Source: Pseudomonas fluorescens
GTDB taxonomy: Bacteria; Pseudomonadota; Gammaproteobacteria; Pseudomonadales; Pseudomonadaceae
Direction of reading: 5' to 3'
Assembly: GCA_902825215.1 (NCBI GenBank)
Contig: LR782234.1
Coordinates: 5,969,001 to 6,033,000 of the forward strand
Length of the DNA stretch: 64,000 nucleotides
In this document: positions 54,292 through 62,970 of the stretch, in pieces
Layout of the letters: each line of letters begins with the position of its first letter
How positions within the stretch are numbered: position 1 is the stretch's first letter
The notes under the pieces: model-generated
Seen by the model: only the letters and a program-made list of their open reading frames with translations
Told to the model about the DNA's origin: nothing
Database searches by the model: none
Translations under genes and position numbers: made by a program

Positions 54292-54552
54292 ATGCTCGCG
54301 CCCAAAGACTTCCTCGACGCCCTGAGCGGCACCGCCTCCCGCCTGTTCAGCGGCGACACCCCGCTGCCGAAAGCCGAAATCGAAAGCCAGTTCAAAATGT
54401 TGCTGCAAAGTGCCTTCAGCAAACTCGACCTGGTCAGCCGTGAAGAATTTGATAGTCAGATGGTGGTGTTGGCCCGAACGCGTGCACGGCTTGAGAGCCT
54501 TGAAGCAAAGGTTGCCGAGATGGAAGCGAAGCTGACGCCGCCTGCGGAATAA
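54292..54552 (+). CDS. ubiK: Ubiquinone biosynthesis accessory factor UbiK (BMFP family)
   Basis: 86 aa. A helical N-terminal half (DFLDALSGTASRLFSGD, LLQSAFSKLDLVSREEFD) and a C-terminal coiled coil (RTRARLESLEAKVAEMEAKL) define the BMFP/UbiK family. UbiK works with UbiJ in the soluble Ubi complex for aerobic ubiquinone synthesis and favours membrane fusion in vitro. ubiD at the window start is in the same pathway. Confidence 0.92.
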   Translation: MLAPKDFLDALSGTASRLFSGDTPLPKAEIESQFKMLLQSAFSKLDLVSREEFDSQMVVLARTRARLESLEAKVAEMEAKLTPPAE

Positions 54553-54564
54553 GACCGCAATCTA

Positions 54565-54590
54565 CTGTGGGAGCTAGCCTGCTATCGATT
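54565..54590 (+). repeat. Degenerate REP arm
   Basis: CTGTGGGAGCTAGCCTGCTA plus TCGATT keeps the GTGGGAGC start but has lost its stem. No partner is seen. It marks the left edge of the low-GC islet. Confidence 0.65.
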
Positions 54591-54944
54591 GGCGTAGTGC
54601 ACATTTGGGAAGCCCATAGTGCCGATTTGCTCAAGCATGGTTGCCAGACTGCCGATGGGGTAGCAGCGCTTGTTGCGAAAATGATCGTTCCGGGAGCACA
54701 AATCTATTGTGAGTTCAAAGAACAGCGATGTGGAAACAGGGTCGCGGTACTGAGGACATCTATGGGAACACTGATTCTTGAACCGCGACACGAGCGCGCC
54801 ACAGGATTTGGTTACTTCGTGGTGACTTGGTATCCGCAAAAACGCGCACATGGCACGTTGGTGGGGCAAATATCACGAGTACCATTAAATCAAAAAATAA
54901 AAAAGGCGTCCGATGGACGCCTTTTCAATATTTTTGAGGAGTAG
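54567..54944 (+). CDS. Doubtful orphan ORF in low-GC islet
   Basis: 125 codons, not recognised. The first residues come from the degenerate REP arm, and the last 15 run through a terminator hairpin, so as drawn it is unlikely to be a real gene. An internal ATG at 54681 begins a stretch with codons such as AGG, ATA, GGA and TTA that are rare in the neighbours, but it has no ribosome site. It could be the remnant of an acquired gene, or chance. Confidence 0.2.
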   Translation: MGASLLSIGVVHIWEAHSADLLKHGCQTADGVAALVAKMIVPGAQIYCEFKEQRCGNRVAVLRTSMGTLILEPRHERATGFGYFVVTWYPQKRAHGTLVGQISRVPLNQKIKKASDGRLFNIFEE

Positions 54945-55280
54945 TCGCAGCGATTCTTTAGCTCCAGGCGTTACGGCCTTGGGTTCAGAATCCGACAGGC
55001 TAGCCCATCGTCACTACTTCAGAGAAACCAGCTTCTCTGCTGCCGAAAATGCGGGGGAGCTTTTGCTGGTGCCCAGTCCCGACGAATGCGCAGTTGCAGC
55101 CCTCAAGCGGAATGATCCGTCAATGCCGGTGCAGAGTCAACGCTCCAATTTACGCAAGCAGTGACAGCCCATCGGGTTTTGATACGTCTTGTAAACCTCT
55201 ATTCGACCACCGAGACCCGGCTCAACTACCCTTCAAAAACCCGCAGGAAGCGGCCCCCCGATTCAGCTCAAGGAACGACC
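54591..55280. other. Low-GC islet between ubiK and yifB
   Basis: About 690 bases with visibly lower GC than either neighbour, especially 54680-54960. It contains one orphan frame, one terminator and, further right, a second frame of 83 codons (54913-55164) with no similarity I can see. No transposase, integrase or direct repeats are visible. Confidence 0.5.
54901..54925. terminator. Terminator inside the islet
   Basis: AAAAGGCGTCC/GGACGCCTTTT, an 11-bp perfect stem with a GAT loop and A/T-rich flanks. It lies about 350 bases beyond ubiK and so implies a transcript ending here, perhaps from the islet itself. Confidence 0.85.
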
Positions 55281-56774
55281 ATGTCCCTCTCCATCGTCCA
55301 CAGTCGCGCCCAGATAGGCGTGGAAGCCCCCGCTGTCACCGTTGAAGTTCATCTGGCCAATGGTCTGCCGTCGCTGACCATGGTCGGGCTGCCCGAGGCT
55401 GCGGTGAAGGAGAGCAAGGATCGGGTGCGCAGCGCGATCATTAATTCCGGGCTGCAGTTTCCGGCGCGGCGGATCACTTTGAATCTGGCCCCGGCGGATC
55501 TGCCCAAGGATGGCGGGCGATTCGATCTGGCGATTGCCTTGGGGATTCTCTCGGCGAGTGTGCAGGTGCCGTGCCTGACGCTGGATGAGGTGGAGTGTCT
55601 GGGCGAACTGGCGTTGTCTGGCGCGGTACGGCCGGTGCGTGGCGTCCTGCCGGCAGCTCTGGCGGCGCGCAAGGCTGGGCGCGCGTTAGTGGTGCCGCGA
55701 GCGAATGCGGAAGAGGCGTGTCTGGCTTCGGGACTTAAGGTGTTTGCGGTCGATCACTTGCTGGAAGCGGTGGCACATTTCAACGGACATACGCCGGTAG
55801 AGCCTTATGTCTCTGACGGCTTGATGCATGCCAGCAAGCCTTATCCCGACTTGAATGAAGTGCAGGGTCAGATGGCAGCCAAACGTGCGTTGCTGATTGC
55901 TGCGGCCGGGGCGCATAACCTGCTGTTCAGCGGGCCTCCGGGTACCGGTAAAACATTGTTGGCAAGTCGTCTGCCGGGGCTTTTGCCGCCGCTGGCCGAG
56001 AGTGAAGCGCTGGAGGTCGCGGCGATCCAGTCAGTCGCCAGCGGTGCGCCGCTGACCCATTGGCCGCAGCGCCCCTTTCGCCAGCCGCATCATTCGGCAT
56101 CCGGGCCGGCATTGGTCGGTGGCAGCTCGAAACCGCAACCCGGAGAAATCACCCTCGCCCATCACGGCGTGCTGTTTCTCGACGAACTGCCAGAATTTGA
56201 TCGCAAGGTACTGGAGGTGTTGCGCGAGCCATTAGAGTCCGGGCACATCGTGATTGCCCGAGCCAAGGATCGCGTGCGGTTTCCCGCGCGGTTTCAGTTG
56301 GTGGCGGCGATGAATCCCTGTCCCTGTGGATATCTTGGCGAGCCGAGCGGCAAGTGCTCGTGCACACCGGACATGGTCCAGCGCTATCGCAACAAACTAT
56401 CGGGGCCGCTGCTGGACCGGATCGATTTGCACCTGACCGTGGCGCGCGAAGCGACGGCTCTGAACCCGCAGGTCAAGCCAGGCGAAGACAGTGCCAGCGC
56501 TGCCGCGTTGGTTGCCGAAGCCCGTGAACGACAGCAAAAAAGGCAGGGCTGCGCCAATGCCTTTCTCGATTTGCCGGGACTGAAACGCCATTGCAAGTTA
56601 TCCACAGCCGATGAAACCTGGCTGGAAACCGCCTGCGAACGCCTGACCTTGTCGCTACGCTCGGCGCATCGCTTGCTCAAGGTCGCCCGTACGCTGGCAG
56701 ACCTCGAGCAAGCCGACGCCATCAACCGTGAGCACTTGGCCGAGGCGCTGCAATATCGGCCGGTGACACCTTAG
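55281..56774 (+). CDS. yifB: YifB-family Mg-chelatase-like AAA ATPase (ComM)
   Basis: 497 aa. A Lon-protease-like N-terminal domain (IGVEAPAVTVEVHLANGLPSL, RVRSAIINSGLQFPARRIT) is followed by an AAA+ ATPase with Walker A SGPPGTGKTLL near residue 220, Walker B VLFLDELPEF and a zinc-like CPCGYLGEPSGKCSC loop. The homologue ComM is a helicase that extends DNA strands during natural transformation. AAGGA precedes the ATG. Its TAG overlaps the convergent gene's stop in TTAG. Confidence 0.94.
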   Translation: MSLSIVHSRAQIGVEAPAVTVEVHLANGLPSLTMVGLPEAAVKESKDRVRSAIINSGLQFPARRITLNLAPADLPKDGGRFDLAIALGILSASVQVPCLTLDEVECLGELALSGAVRPVRGVLPAALAARKAGRALVVPRANAEEACLASGLKVFAVDHLLEAVAHFNGHTPVEPYVSDGLMHASKPYPDLNEVQGQMAAKRALLIAAAGAHNLLFSGPPGTGKTLLASRLPGLLPPLAESEALEVAAIQSVASGAPLTHWPQRPFRQPHHSASGPALVGGSSKPQPGEITLAHHGVLFLDELPEFDRKVLEVLREPLESGHIVIARAKDRVRFPARFQLVAAMNPCPCGYLGEPSGKCSCTPDMVQRYRNKLSGPLLDRIDLHLTVAREATALNPQVKPGEDSASAAALVAEARERQQKRQGCANAFLDLPGLKRHCKLSTADETWLETACERLTLSLRSAHRLLKVARTLADLEQADAINREHLAEALQYRPVTP

Positions 56775-57985
56775 TGTGCGGTCAGATCAACCAGCGGCGT
56801 TTGCCGAACTTCGGTTTCACGCCCCGCCTGGATTTCATTGACACGCTTCAGGGCGTTATCCACAGCGCCCTTGTCCGCGAGCAGGCTGTAACTGATCTGG
56901 AACTGCTGGCTGGCTTTCGGGGCAATGGTCGGCACCAGTTTCAGCGGACGCTGATAGCGGCGGTTGTAGGAAAAACTCGTCCCCGGTTCCAAGCCAGTGA
57001 CATAGCCCTGCCCTTGGGTATCGGTATTTTTCCACAGGGAGAACACCGGCAACTGGGAGGTATTGAAACCGACCGAAACGCCAAGACTACCGGCCTTGTT
57101 ATGCAGCACAGTCAGCGTTTGTCCCTTGGCATCGGCGTAGGGCACGACGTTGTAGACAGTTTCGTCGTAGTCCTTGGTCGGCCCGCGATAGGTCTGCCAG
57201 TCGGGCAGATCGCCCTTGGCCTTGTCGTTGAACGGCGAGACCTGTTTGACCGGCGCGGCAAATCGGGCGCCTTGCTCAAGAAATGGCGTGCTGAAATTGC
57301 TGTGATACAGCGCCTGATATTCCTTCGGATAATCGCCGTTGTTGGTCAGCGTATCGTTGAGACTGAAGGCGGCGCTGCCTGGGACCGTGACCAGTTCGGT
57401 GGCCACGGAGAAGTCGACTTTCTTGAACGCCTGCTCCTTCAACTCGCCACGCAGGCTGATGGCATAGGGCGGTTTTTCGTCGATGTGCAGGGTGACGGTA
57501 CTGGCCGGGATGTTGGCGGCGCGACCGTGCAGAGTCAAAAGTTCACCATTGTCCATGCCCGGATGGCCAACCCATTCATAACCACAGCGGGTCACCAGTT
57601 CGTTGAAACCTTCCAGCCAGCCCAGACCACCGCGTCCGTTGAGTTCGATGAAGGCTGGGTTGACCACCTCCTTGACCGGCGAATCCCAGCCCATGCGCAC
57701 GTCGCCGACGGATGCCTGCAAGACGTTCATGCCACGGGTCGGCACTACGGAAAGTTTCATGGTGCCGTTATCAATATCGACGATGCTCACGCCTTCCTGC
57801 CGGCCGCCGTGCAGGGTGCGCAGGCTGACAGAAAAGGGCTTGTCGGTTTTCACGCCCAGTTGCGCACTGGTGATGGTCCAGTTTTGCGCGGGCTTGTTGC
57901 TATCGAGCAGGACGTAATCCCAGGCCATGGCGTGGGAAGCAGCAGAGAGTGCGCCGAGTGCGACGGCGAGTTTGAGCGGGGTCAT
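56771..57985 (-). CDS. Secreted aldose 1-epimerase-like protein (DUF4432)
   Basis: 404 aa. A signal peptide ends near AMAW (residue 22). The rest is a galactose-mutarotase-like beta sandwich (VSIVDIDNGTMKLSVVPTRGMNVLQ, ELVTRCGYEWVGHPG, LYHSNFSTPFLEQG), the pattern of DUF4432 proteins. It should act in the periplasm on a sugar or sugar derivative; no partner gene is adjacent. GGxG sequences upstream of the ATG are weak. Confidence 0.85.
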   Translation of the reverse strand: MTPLKLAVALGALSAASHAMAWDYVLLDSNKPAQNWTITSAQLGVKTDKPFSVSLRTLHGGRQEGVSIVDIDNGTMKLSVVPTRGMNVLQASVGDVRMGWDSPVKEVVNPAFIELNGRGGLGWLEGFNELVTRCGYEWVGHPGMDNGELLTLHGRAANIPASTVTLHIDEKPPYAISLRGELKEQAFKKVDFSVATELVTVPGSAAFSLNDTLTNNGDYPKEYQALYHSNFSTPFLEQGARFAAPVKQVSPFNDKAKGDLPDWQTYRGPTKDYDETVYNVVPYADAKGQTLTVLHNKAGSLGVSVGFNTSQLPVFSLWKNTDTQGQGYVTGLEPGTSFSYNRRYQRPLKLVPTIAPKASQQFQISYSLLADKGAVDNALKRVNEIQAGRETEVRQTPLVDLTAH

Positions 57986-58094
57986 GGCAGCAGCCTTTAT
58001 TGGAGTTGTGCCATTTTTATAGCGCTGCGGAAACGTTTCAGCAAGTGTATTAGATCGACAGATCGCATGTTCTGCCGAAGATCTTCATTGACGC

Positions 58095-58188
58095 AATCGC
58101 GAGCAGGCTCGTTCCCACAGGGGATCCGGGTTTTCACAAAATCTGTGAATCACACCGAACACTGTGGAAGCGAGCCTGCTCGCGAAAG
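58095..58188. repeat. REP pair (REPIN), GCGAGCCTGCTCGC type
   Basis: Inverted arms at 58095-58120 and 58162-58188; both carry one change in the GTGGGAGC part (GTGGAAGC or GTTCCCAC), a compensating pair of substitutions. Confidence 0.88.
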
Positions 58189-58204
58189 CTATTTCAAACG
58201 CGCA

Positions 58205-60181
58205 TCAACGAAAGCGATCAACCTCGGAACGCAAGTCCGCCGCCAGTTTCTCAAGCTCTTTGGCGGTTACCGCCAGATTGGAAACCACTTCGCGTTGTTC
58301 ACTGTTAGCCAAAGCAATGCTCTGCAAGTTGCTGCTCAACAATGTCGCGGTGCTGCTCTGCTCCTGCGTCGCCGTAGTGATCGCGGCAAACTGCTGGCCG
58401 GCCGAACGGCTCTGCTCATCGATCCGCGCCAGCGCCGAGGCGACATTGGCGTTGCGCGACAGGCCTTCCTGCATCAGCACATTGCCCTGCTCCATGGTGC
58501 TGATCGCGTTGCCGGTTTCCTGCTGGATGCTGTGGATCATGCTGGAAATTTCATCGGTGGCCTGACGGGTGCGCGATGCCAGGCTGCGCACTTCGTCGGC
58601 GACCACGGCAAAGCCGCGACCCTGCTCGCCGGCACGCGCCGCTTCGATCGCCGCGTTGAGTGCCAACAGGTTGGTCTGCTCGGCGATCGAGGTGATCACG
58701 CCAACGATGCCGCCGATTTCCTGGGAACGCTGACCGAGGGTATTGATGACGGTGGCGGTGCTGTTGAGAGCGCCTGCGATTTGTTCCAGCGAGGACGAGG
58801 CTTCTTCCATCGAGCTGCGGCCGATCTGCGTCTGCTGAGCGTTCTCCTGGGCCAGACGCTGGGTGGCGCTCATGTTGTCGGCGATGTTCAGCGAGGTCGC
58901 GCTGAACTCTTCCACCGCGCCGGCCATGCTGGTGATCTCGCCGGACTGCTGCTCCATGCCGTCATAGGCACCCCCGGACAGCCCGGACAACGCCTGCGCT
59001 CGGCTGTTGACCTCTTCGGAAGAGCGGCGGATGTGCTCGACCATGGTCGACAAGGCCTGGCTCATCTTGTTGAACGCACGGGACAACTGACCGATTTCAT
59101 CGTTGCTCGACACGTTCAGACGCACGCTCAGATCACCTGCGCCCAAGGCTTCAGCCTGACGCACCAGGTCACTCAACGGCGCCAGTTTGCTGCGCAGCAG
59201 CCAGACCACCGAACCGACCGCCAGCAACATCGCCAGCAGGCTACCAATCGCCAGTTGCGTGCCGACGCTCCAGGTCACGGCGCGAATCTCGGCTTTCGGC
59301 ATGCTCGCCACCACCGACCACGGGCCACCCTCGAACGGCACGGCAATGCTGTAGAAATCTTCGCCCTTGTCGCTCCAGAATTCGCCTTTGCCCGGGGTTT
59401 TCACCAGTGCGTTGATGGTCGGTACTGCCTGGTCCAGCGATTCGACGCCGGCAATCGGCACCAGCCATTTGTTCTGCTCATCGAGCAGCGCCAGCGAGCC
59501 GGTCTGGCCGATGCGGAAGCGCTTGAGGTTGGCGAACTGGGCATTCTGCGCATCGGTGTAATCGAAGCCGACATACAGCACAGCGATGATCTTGCCGCTG
59601 CCATCGCGCACCGGCGTGTATTGCGACATGTAATAGCGCTCGAACAACAGCGAGCGGCCGACGTAACTCTGCCCCGCCATCAACTTCGCGTAAGCCGGGT
59701 TGGCATGATCGAGCACGGTGCCAATGGCGCGGGTGCCGTCCTGCTTGCTGACGTTGGTGCTGACGCGAATGAAGTCTTCACCGCTGCGCACGAACACCGT
59801 GGCCACACCGGCGGTCATCTGCTTGAACTCGTCGACTTCCTTGAAGTTGTTGTTCAGCACTTCGTTGCCCAGATGCAGGCCCGGGGTCTGCACGCCGGCC
59901 ACGGTTACGGGCTGGTCAGGGTGCACGCTCAAGCCGCTGCCAAAGCGCTTCTCGAACAAGCCGCTCAGGCGCAGGGTGCTTTCGCGCAGCGTGCCGTGGA
60001 ACGTGCTCAGTTGGTCGGCCAGCAGCCGCGCCTCACTGGCCAGATGCTCTTCACGGGTGGCGAGGTTGGCAGAGTCCAGCGAACGCAGGGCGAACACCGT
60101 ACTGCCGCTGATGACAATCGCCAGTATCACGGCGAGGGCGAGGCCCAGCTGCGAGGCGATCCGAGCACGAGGTTGAGACAT
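58205..60181 (-). CDS. Methyl-accepting chemotaxis protein with Cache sensor
   Basis: 658 aa. An N-terminal membrane helix (residues 12-32) is followed by a periplasmic Cache domain of the Cache3-Cache2 fusion type (residues about 35-310, FKQMTAGVATVFVRSGEDFIRV and GYFD-like YVGFDYTDAQNAQF). A second helix, a HAMP domain and the signalling domain with the conserved hairpin ITSIAEQTNLLALNAAIEAARA and GRGFAVVADEVRSLA follow. It should steer flagella through CheA/CheW; its ligand is unknown. The ATG 60179-60181 follows AGGAG. Confidence 0.94.
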   Translation of the reverse strand: MSQPRARIASQLGLALAVILAIVISGSTVFALRSLDSANLATREEHLASEARLLADQLSTFHGTLRESTLRLSGLFEKRFGSGLSVHPDQPVTVAGVQTPGLHLGNEVLNNNFKEVDEFKQMTAGVATVFVRSGEDFIRVSTNVSKQDGTRAIGTVLDHANPAYAKLMAGQSYVGRSLLFERYYMSQYTPVRDGSGKIIAVLYVGFDYTDAQNAQFANLKRFRIGQTGSLALLDEQNKWLVPIAGVESLDQAVPTINALVKTPGKGEFWSDKGEDFYSIAVPFEGGPWSVVASMPKAEIRAVTWSVGTQLAIGSLLAMLLAVGSVVWLLRSKLAPLSDLVRQAEALGAGDLSVRLNVSSNDEIGQLSRAFNKMSQALSTMVEHIRRSSEEVNSRAQALSGLSGGAYDGMEQQSGEITSMAGAVEEFSATSLNIADNMSATQRLAQENAQQTQIGRSSMEEASSSLEQIAGALNSTATVINTLGQRSQEIGGIVGVITSIAEQTNLLALNAAIEAARAGEQGRGFAVVADEVRSLASRTRQATDEISSMIHSIQQETGNAISTMEQGNVLMQEGLSRNANVASALARIDEQSRSAGQQFAAITTATQEQSSTATLLSSNLQSIALANSEQREVVSNLAVTAKELEKLAADLRSEVDRFR

Positions 60182-60370
60182 GAACAGCTCCTGGCCGAGC
60201 CACCGAATCCTCCTTGATCGCGGTAATGCCCGGAAAAATATTCTAATAATGGGGGTGCAGCGTGGAACCGGCACGACGGTTCCACTTGCTCATAGTCGGC
60301 GGTGAATCCGAATACTTGAGCGCGCAACGTGGGTATGGCGTAAGGCCTGCATTGTCGCCGCTCCAACGTT

Positions 60371-61291
60371 TCAGCTCAAGCGCGCCACAGCTGGCAGTTC
60401 CATGGCGCGGACTTCGCCTTGCAGGAAATCGCTGAGGCGGCGCAAACGTTCACCTCCCGGACGGGTTTTCGGCCACACCAGGTAATAATTCAGGCCGCTG
60501 GCGACCGCCGTCGGCCACGGCAGGCTCAGGCGTCCCTGGGCGACATCTTCGGCGACCATCAGCAAATCGCCCATCGACACACCGTAACCGCGCGCCGCAG
60601 CAATCATCCCCAGCTCGAGGGTATCGAACACCTGCCCGCCCTTGAGTGACACCTGGTCCGACAACCCCATGCATTCCAGCCAACTGCGCCAGTCGCGGCG
60701 GTCCGGGGTCGGATGAAGCAATTCGGTGCTGGCCAGCCGCGCCACGTCCCACGGCTGGTCGTTGAGCAGATTCGGCGCGCCGACCGGGATCAGCTCCTCG
60801 GCAAACAACAGGCTGGCTTCCCAGTCCGGCGGAAAATGGCCGTCGCTCAGCAGCACCGCGCAATCGAACGGCTCGTCATTGAAATCCACCGAATCGATGT
60901 CCATCCACGCACTGGTCAGTTGCACTTCGTTGCCTGGTTGCAGATGGCGGAAGCGACTCAGGCGCGCCAGCAGCCAGCGCATGGTCAGGGTCGATGGCGC
61001 TTTCATGCGCAGGATGTCGTCTTCGGCGCGCAGAGTGTTGCAGGCGCGCTCCAGCGCGGTGAAACCTTCGCGAATACCCGGCAATAAAAGCCGCGCGGCT
61101 TCGGTCAGTTGAAGATTGCGCCCGCTGCGCTGAAACAACCGGCAGGCAAAGTGTTCTTCGAGGGTGCGGATATGTCGACTCACTGCACTCTGGGTAATCG
61201 ACAGCTCTTCGGCTGCGCGGGTGAACGAACTATGCCGCGCCGCCGCTTCGAATGCGCGCAGGGCATATAACGGTGGGAGGCGACGGGACAT
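60371..61291 (-). CDS. LysR-family transcriptional regulator (GcvA-like)
   Basis: 306 aa. The HTH is LPPLYALRAFEAAARHSSFTRAAEELSITQSAVSRHIRTLE, and the effector domain follows from residue 90 with the GcvA-type FDCAVLLSDG and TRMELGM-like DTLELGMIAAARGYGV segments. It is divergent from the MATE pump and may control it, although the sequence does not prove that. GGAG lies eight bases ahead of the ATG at 61289-61291; an earlier in-frame ATG is not used. Confidence 0.92.
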   Translation of the reverse strand: MSRRLPPLYALRAFEAAARHSSFTRAAEELSITQSAVSRHIRTLEEHFACRLFQRSGRNLQLTEAARLLLPGIREGFTALERACNTLRAEDDILRMKAPSTLTMRWLLARLSRFRHLQPGNEVQLTSAWMDIDSVDFNDEPFDCAVLLSDGHFPPDWEASLLFAEELIPVGAPNLLNDQPWDVARLASTELLHPTPDRRDWRSWLECMGLSDQVSLKGGQVFDTLELGMIAAARGYGVSMGDLLMVAEDVAQGRLSLPWPTAVASGLNYYLVWPKTRPGGERLRRLSDFLQGEVRAMELPAVARLS

Positions 61292-61448
61292 GCAGATAGC
61301 TCCGGTGGCGGGATGCGGCCAACTTAGCAGAATTGCCGCAGGATGAGTTTTAATCATGCCACCCATCCTTTTTATCCCTTTGTGCAATCACGCTCACACG
61401 CCGAGAATCGACGCTCTCCTGTTTCCCTCTGAATCGAGTGGTGATGAC

Positions 61449-62843
61449 ATGCAGCATCCTGTGCGTAGCGAACTCTGGGCCATTTTGCGGCTGGCCGGGC
61501 CGCTGATCGCTTCGCAGTTGGCGCACATGCTGATGGTGCTGACTGACACGCTGATGATGGCTCGCCTGAGCCCCGAGGCCTTGGCGGGTGGCGGTCTGGG
61601 TGCAGCGAGCTACTCGTTCGTATCGATTTTCTGCATCGGTGTGATCGCCGCTGTCGGCACGCTGGTGGCGATCCGGCAGGGTGCCGGCGACATCATCGGC
61701 GCAGCGCGCCTGACTCAGGCCGGTTTATGGCTGGCGTGGCTGATGGCGCTGGTCGCCGGGCTGTTGCTGTGGAACCTCAAACCGGTGTTGTTGCTGTTCG
61801 GCCAGACTGAAACCAACGTCAATGCCGCCGGCCAATTTCTGATCGCCCTGCCCTTCGCCCTGCCGGGTTATCTGAGCTTCATGGCCTTGCGCGGTTTCAC
61901 CAGCGCCATCGGGCGGGCGACGCCGGTGATGGTCATCAGCCTCGCCGGCACCGTGGCCAACTTCCTGCTCAATTACGCCTTGATTACCGGCATGTTCGGC
62001 CTGCCGCAGCTCGGGCTGACCGGCATCGGCCTGGTCACGGCAATTGTTGCCAACTGCATGGCGCTGGCGCTGGCCTGGCACATTCGTCGGCATCCGGCAT
62101 ATGACGCTTACCCGCTGCGTGCCGGGCTGGCGCGGCCCAACCGGCAATACCTGAAGGAGCTGTGGCGCCTCGGCCTGCCGATCGGCGGCACCTATGCGGT
62201 GGAAGTCGGTTTGTTTGCCTTCGCCGCGCTGTGCATGGGCACCATGGGCAGTACGCAAATGGGCGCGCACCAGATCGCGTTGCAGATCGTTTCGGTGGCG
62301 TTCATGGTGCCGGCCGGCATGTCCTACGCCATTACCATGCGCGTCGGTCAGCATTACGGCGCCGGGCAATTGCTCGATGCGCGCATGTCAGGTCGCGTCG
62401 GCATCGCTTTCGGTGCAGTGGTGATGCTCGGTTTTGCCTTGGTGTTCTGGCTATTGCCGAACGAACTGGTCGGATTGTTCCTTGACCATGACGACCCGGC
62501 GTTTGCCGAGGTGATCCGCCTCGCGGTGAGCCTGCTGGCCGTGGCGGCCTGGTTCGAGCTGTTCGACGGCACGCAGACGATCGCCATGGGCTGTATTCGT
62601 GGGCTCAAGGATGCCAAGACTACGTTTCTGGTCGGACTCGCTTGCTACTGGCTGATCGGCGCACCGGCGGCGTGGTGGATGGCGTTTCACCTGAACTGGG
62701 GACCGACCGGGGTCTGGTGGGGACTGGCCCTCGGGTTGGCGTGTGCAGCGGTGAGCCTGACGCTGGCGTTTGAATGGAAAATGCAGCGGATGATTCGGCG
62801 CGAGCCGCAATCTCAGGGCTTCAACATCCCTCAGCCTGAATGA
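61449..62843 (+). CDS. norM: MATE-family multidrug efflux protein, NorM type
   Basis: 464 aa and twelve helices in two halves (RLAGPLIASQLAHMLMVLTDTLMMARLS and RLGLPIGGTYAVEVGLFAFAALCMG as the two half starts). NorM-type MATE pumps expel cationic drugs and dyes in exchange for sodium or protons. The start at ATG 61449 is chosen because the N-terminus then fits the family; no strong ribosome site is present. The LysR gene lies divergently upstream. Confidence 0.9.
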   Translation: MQHPVRSELWAILRLAGPLIASQLAHMLMVLTDTLMMARLSPEALAGGGLGAASYSFVSIFCIGVIAAVGTLVAIRQGAGDIIGAARLTQAGLWLAWLMALVAGLLLWNLKPVLLLFGQTETNVNAAGQFLIALPFALPGYLSFMALRGFTSAIGRATPVMVISLAGTVANFLLNYALITGMFGLPQLGLTGIGLVTAIVANCMALALAWHIRRHPAYDAYPLRAGLARPNRQYLKELWRLGLPIGGTYAVEVGLFAFAALCMGTMGSTQMGAHQIALQIVSVAFMVPAGMSYAITMRVGQHYGAGQLLDARMSGRVGIAFGAVVMLGFALVFWLLPNELVGLFLDHDDPAFAEVIRLAVSLLAVAAWFELFDGTQTIAMGCIRGLKDAKTTFLVGLACYWLIGAPAAWWMAFHLNWGPTGVWWGLALGLACAAVSLTLAFEWKMQRMIRREPQSQGFNIPQPE

Positions 62844-62852
62844 TATTTACCT

Positions 62853-62942
62853 CTGTGGGAGCGAGCCTGCTCGCGAATGCGATCGGTCAGTTACATACCT
62901 TTTGCCTGACACACCGCTTTCGCGAGCAGGCTCGCTCCCACA
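62853..62942. repeat. REP pair (REPIN), GCGAGCCTGCTCGC type
   Basis: Arms TGTGGGAGCGAGCCTGCTCG plus CGAA at 62853 and its inverted copy ending at 62942, between the convergent norM and EAL genes. Confidence 0.92.
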
Positions 62943-62970
62943 GGGTTAGTGGTTACAACCGGGATCGTGT

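Noticed and set aside
54582..54869. 95-codon minus-strand frame in the islet
   Set aside because: No ribosome site, no family features, and it overlaps the plus-strand orphan frame.
56774..60217. 1147-codon plus-strand frame
   Set aside because: Antisense to the DUF4432 and chemoreceptor genes, with His/Arg/Gln-rich composition typical of shadow frames and crossing a REP pair.
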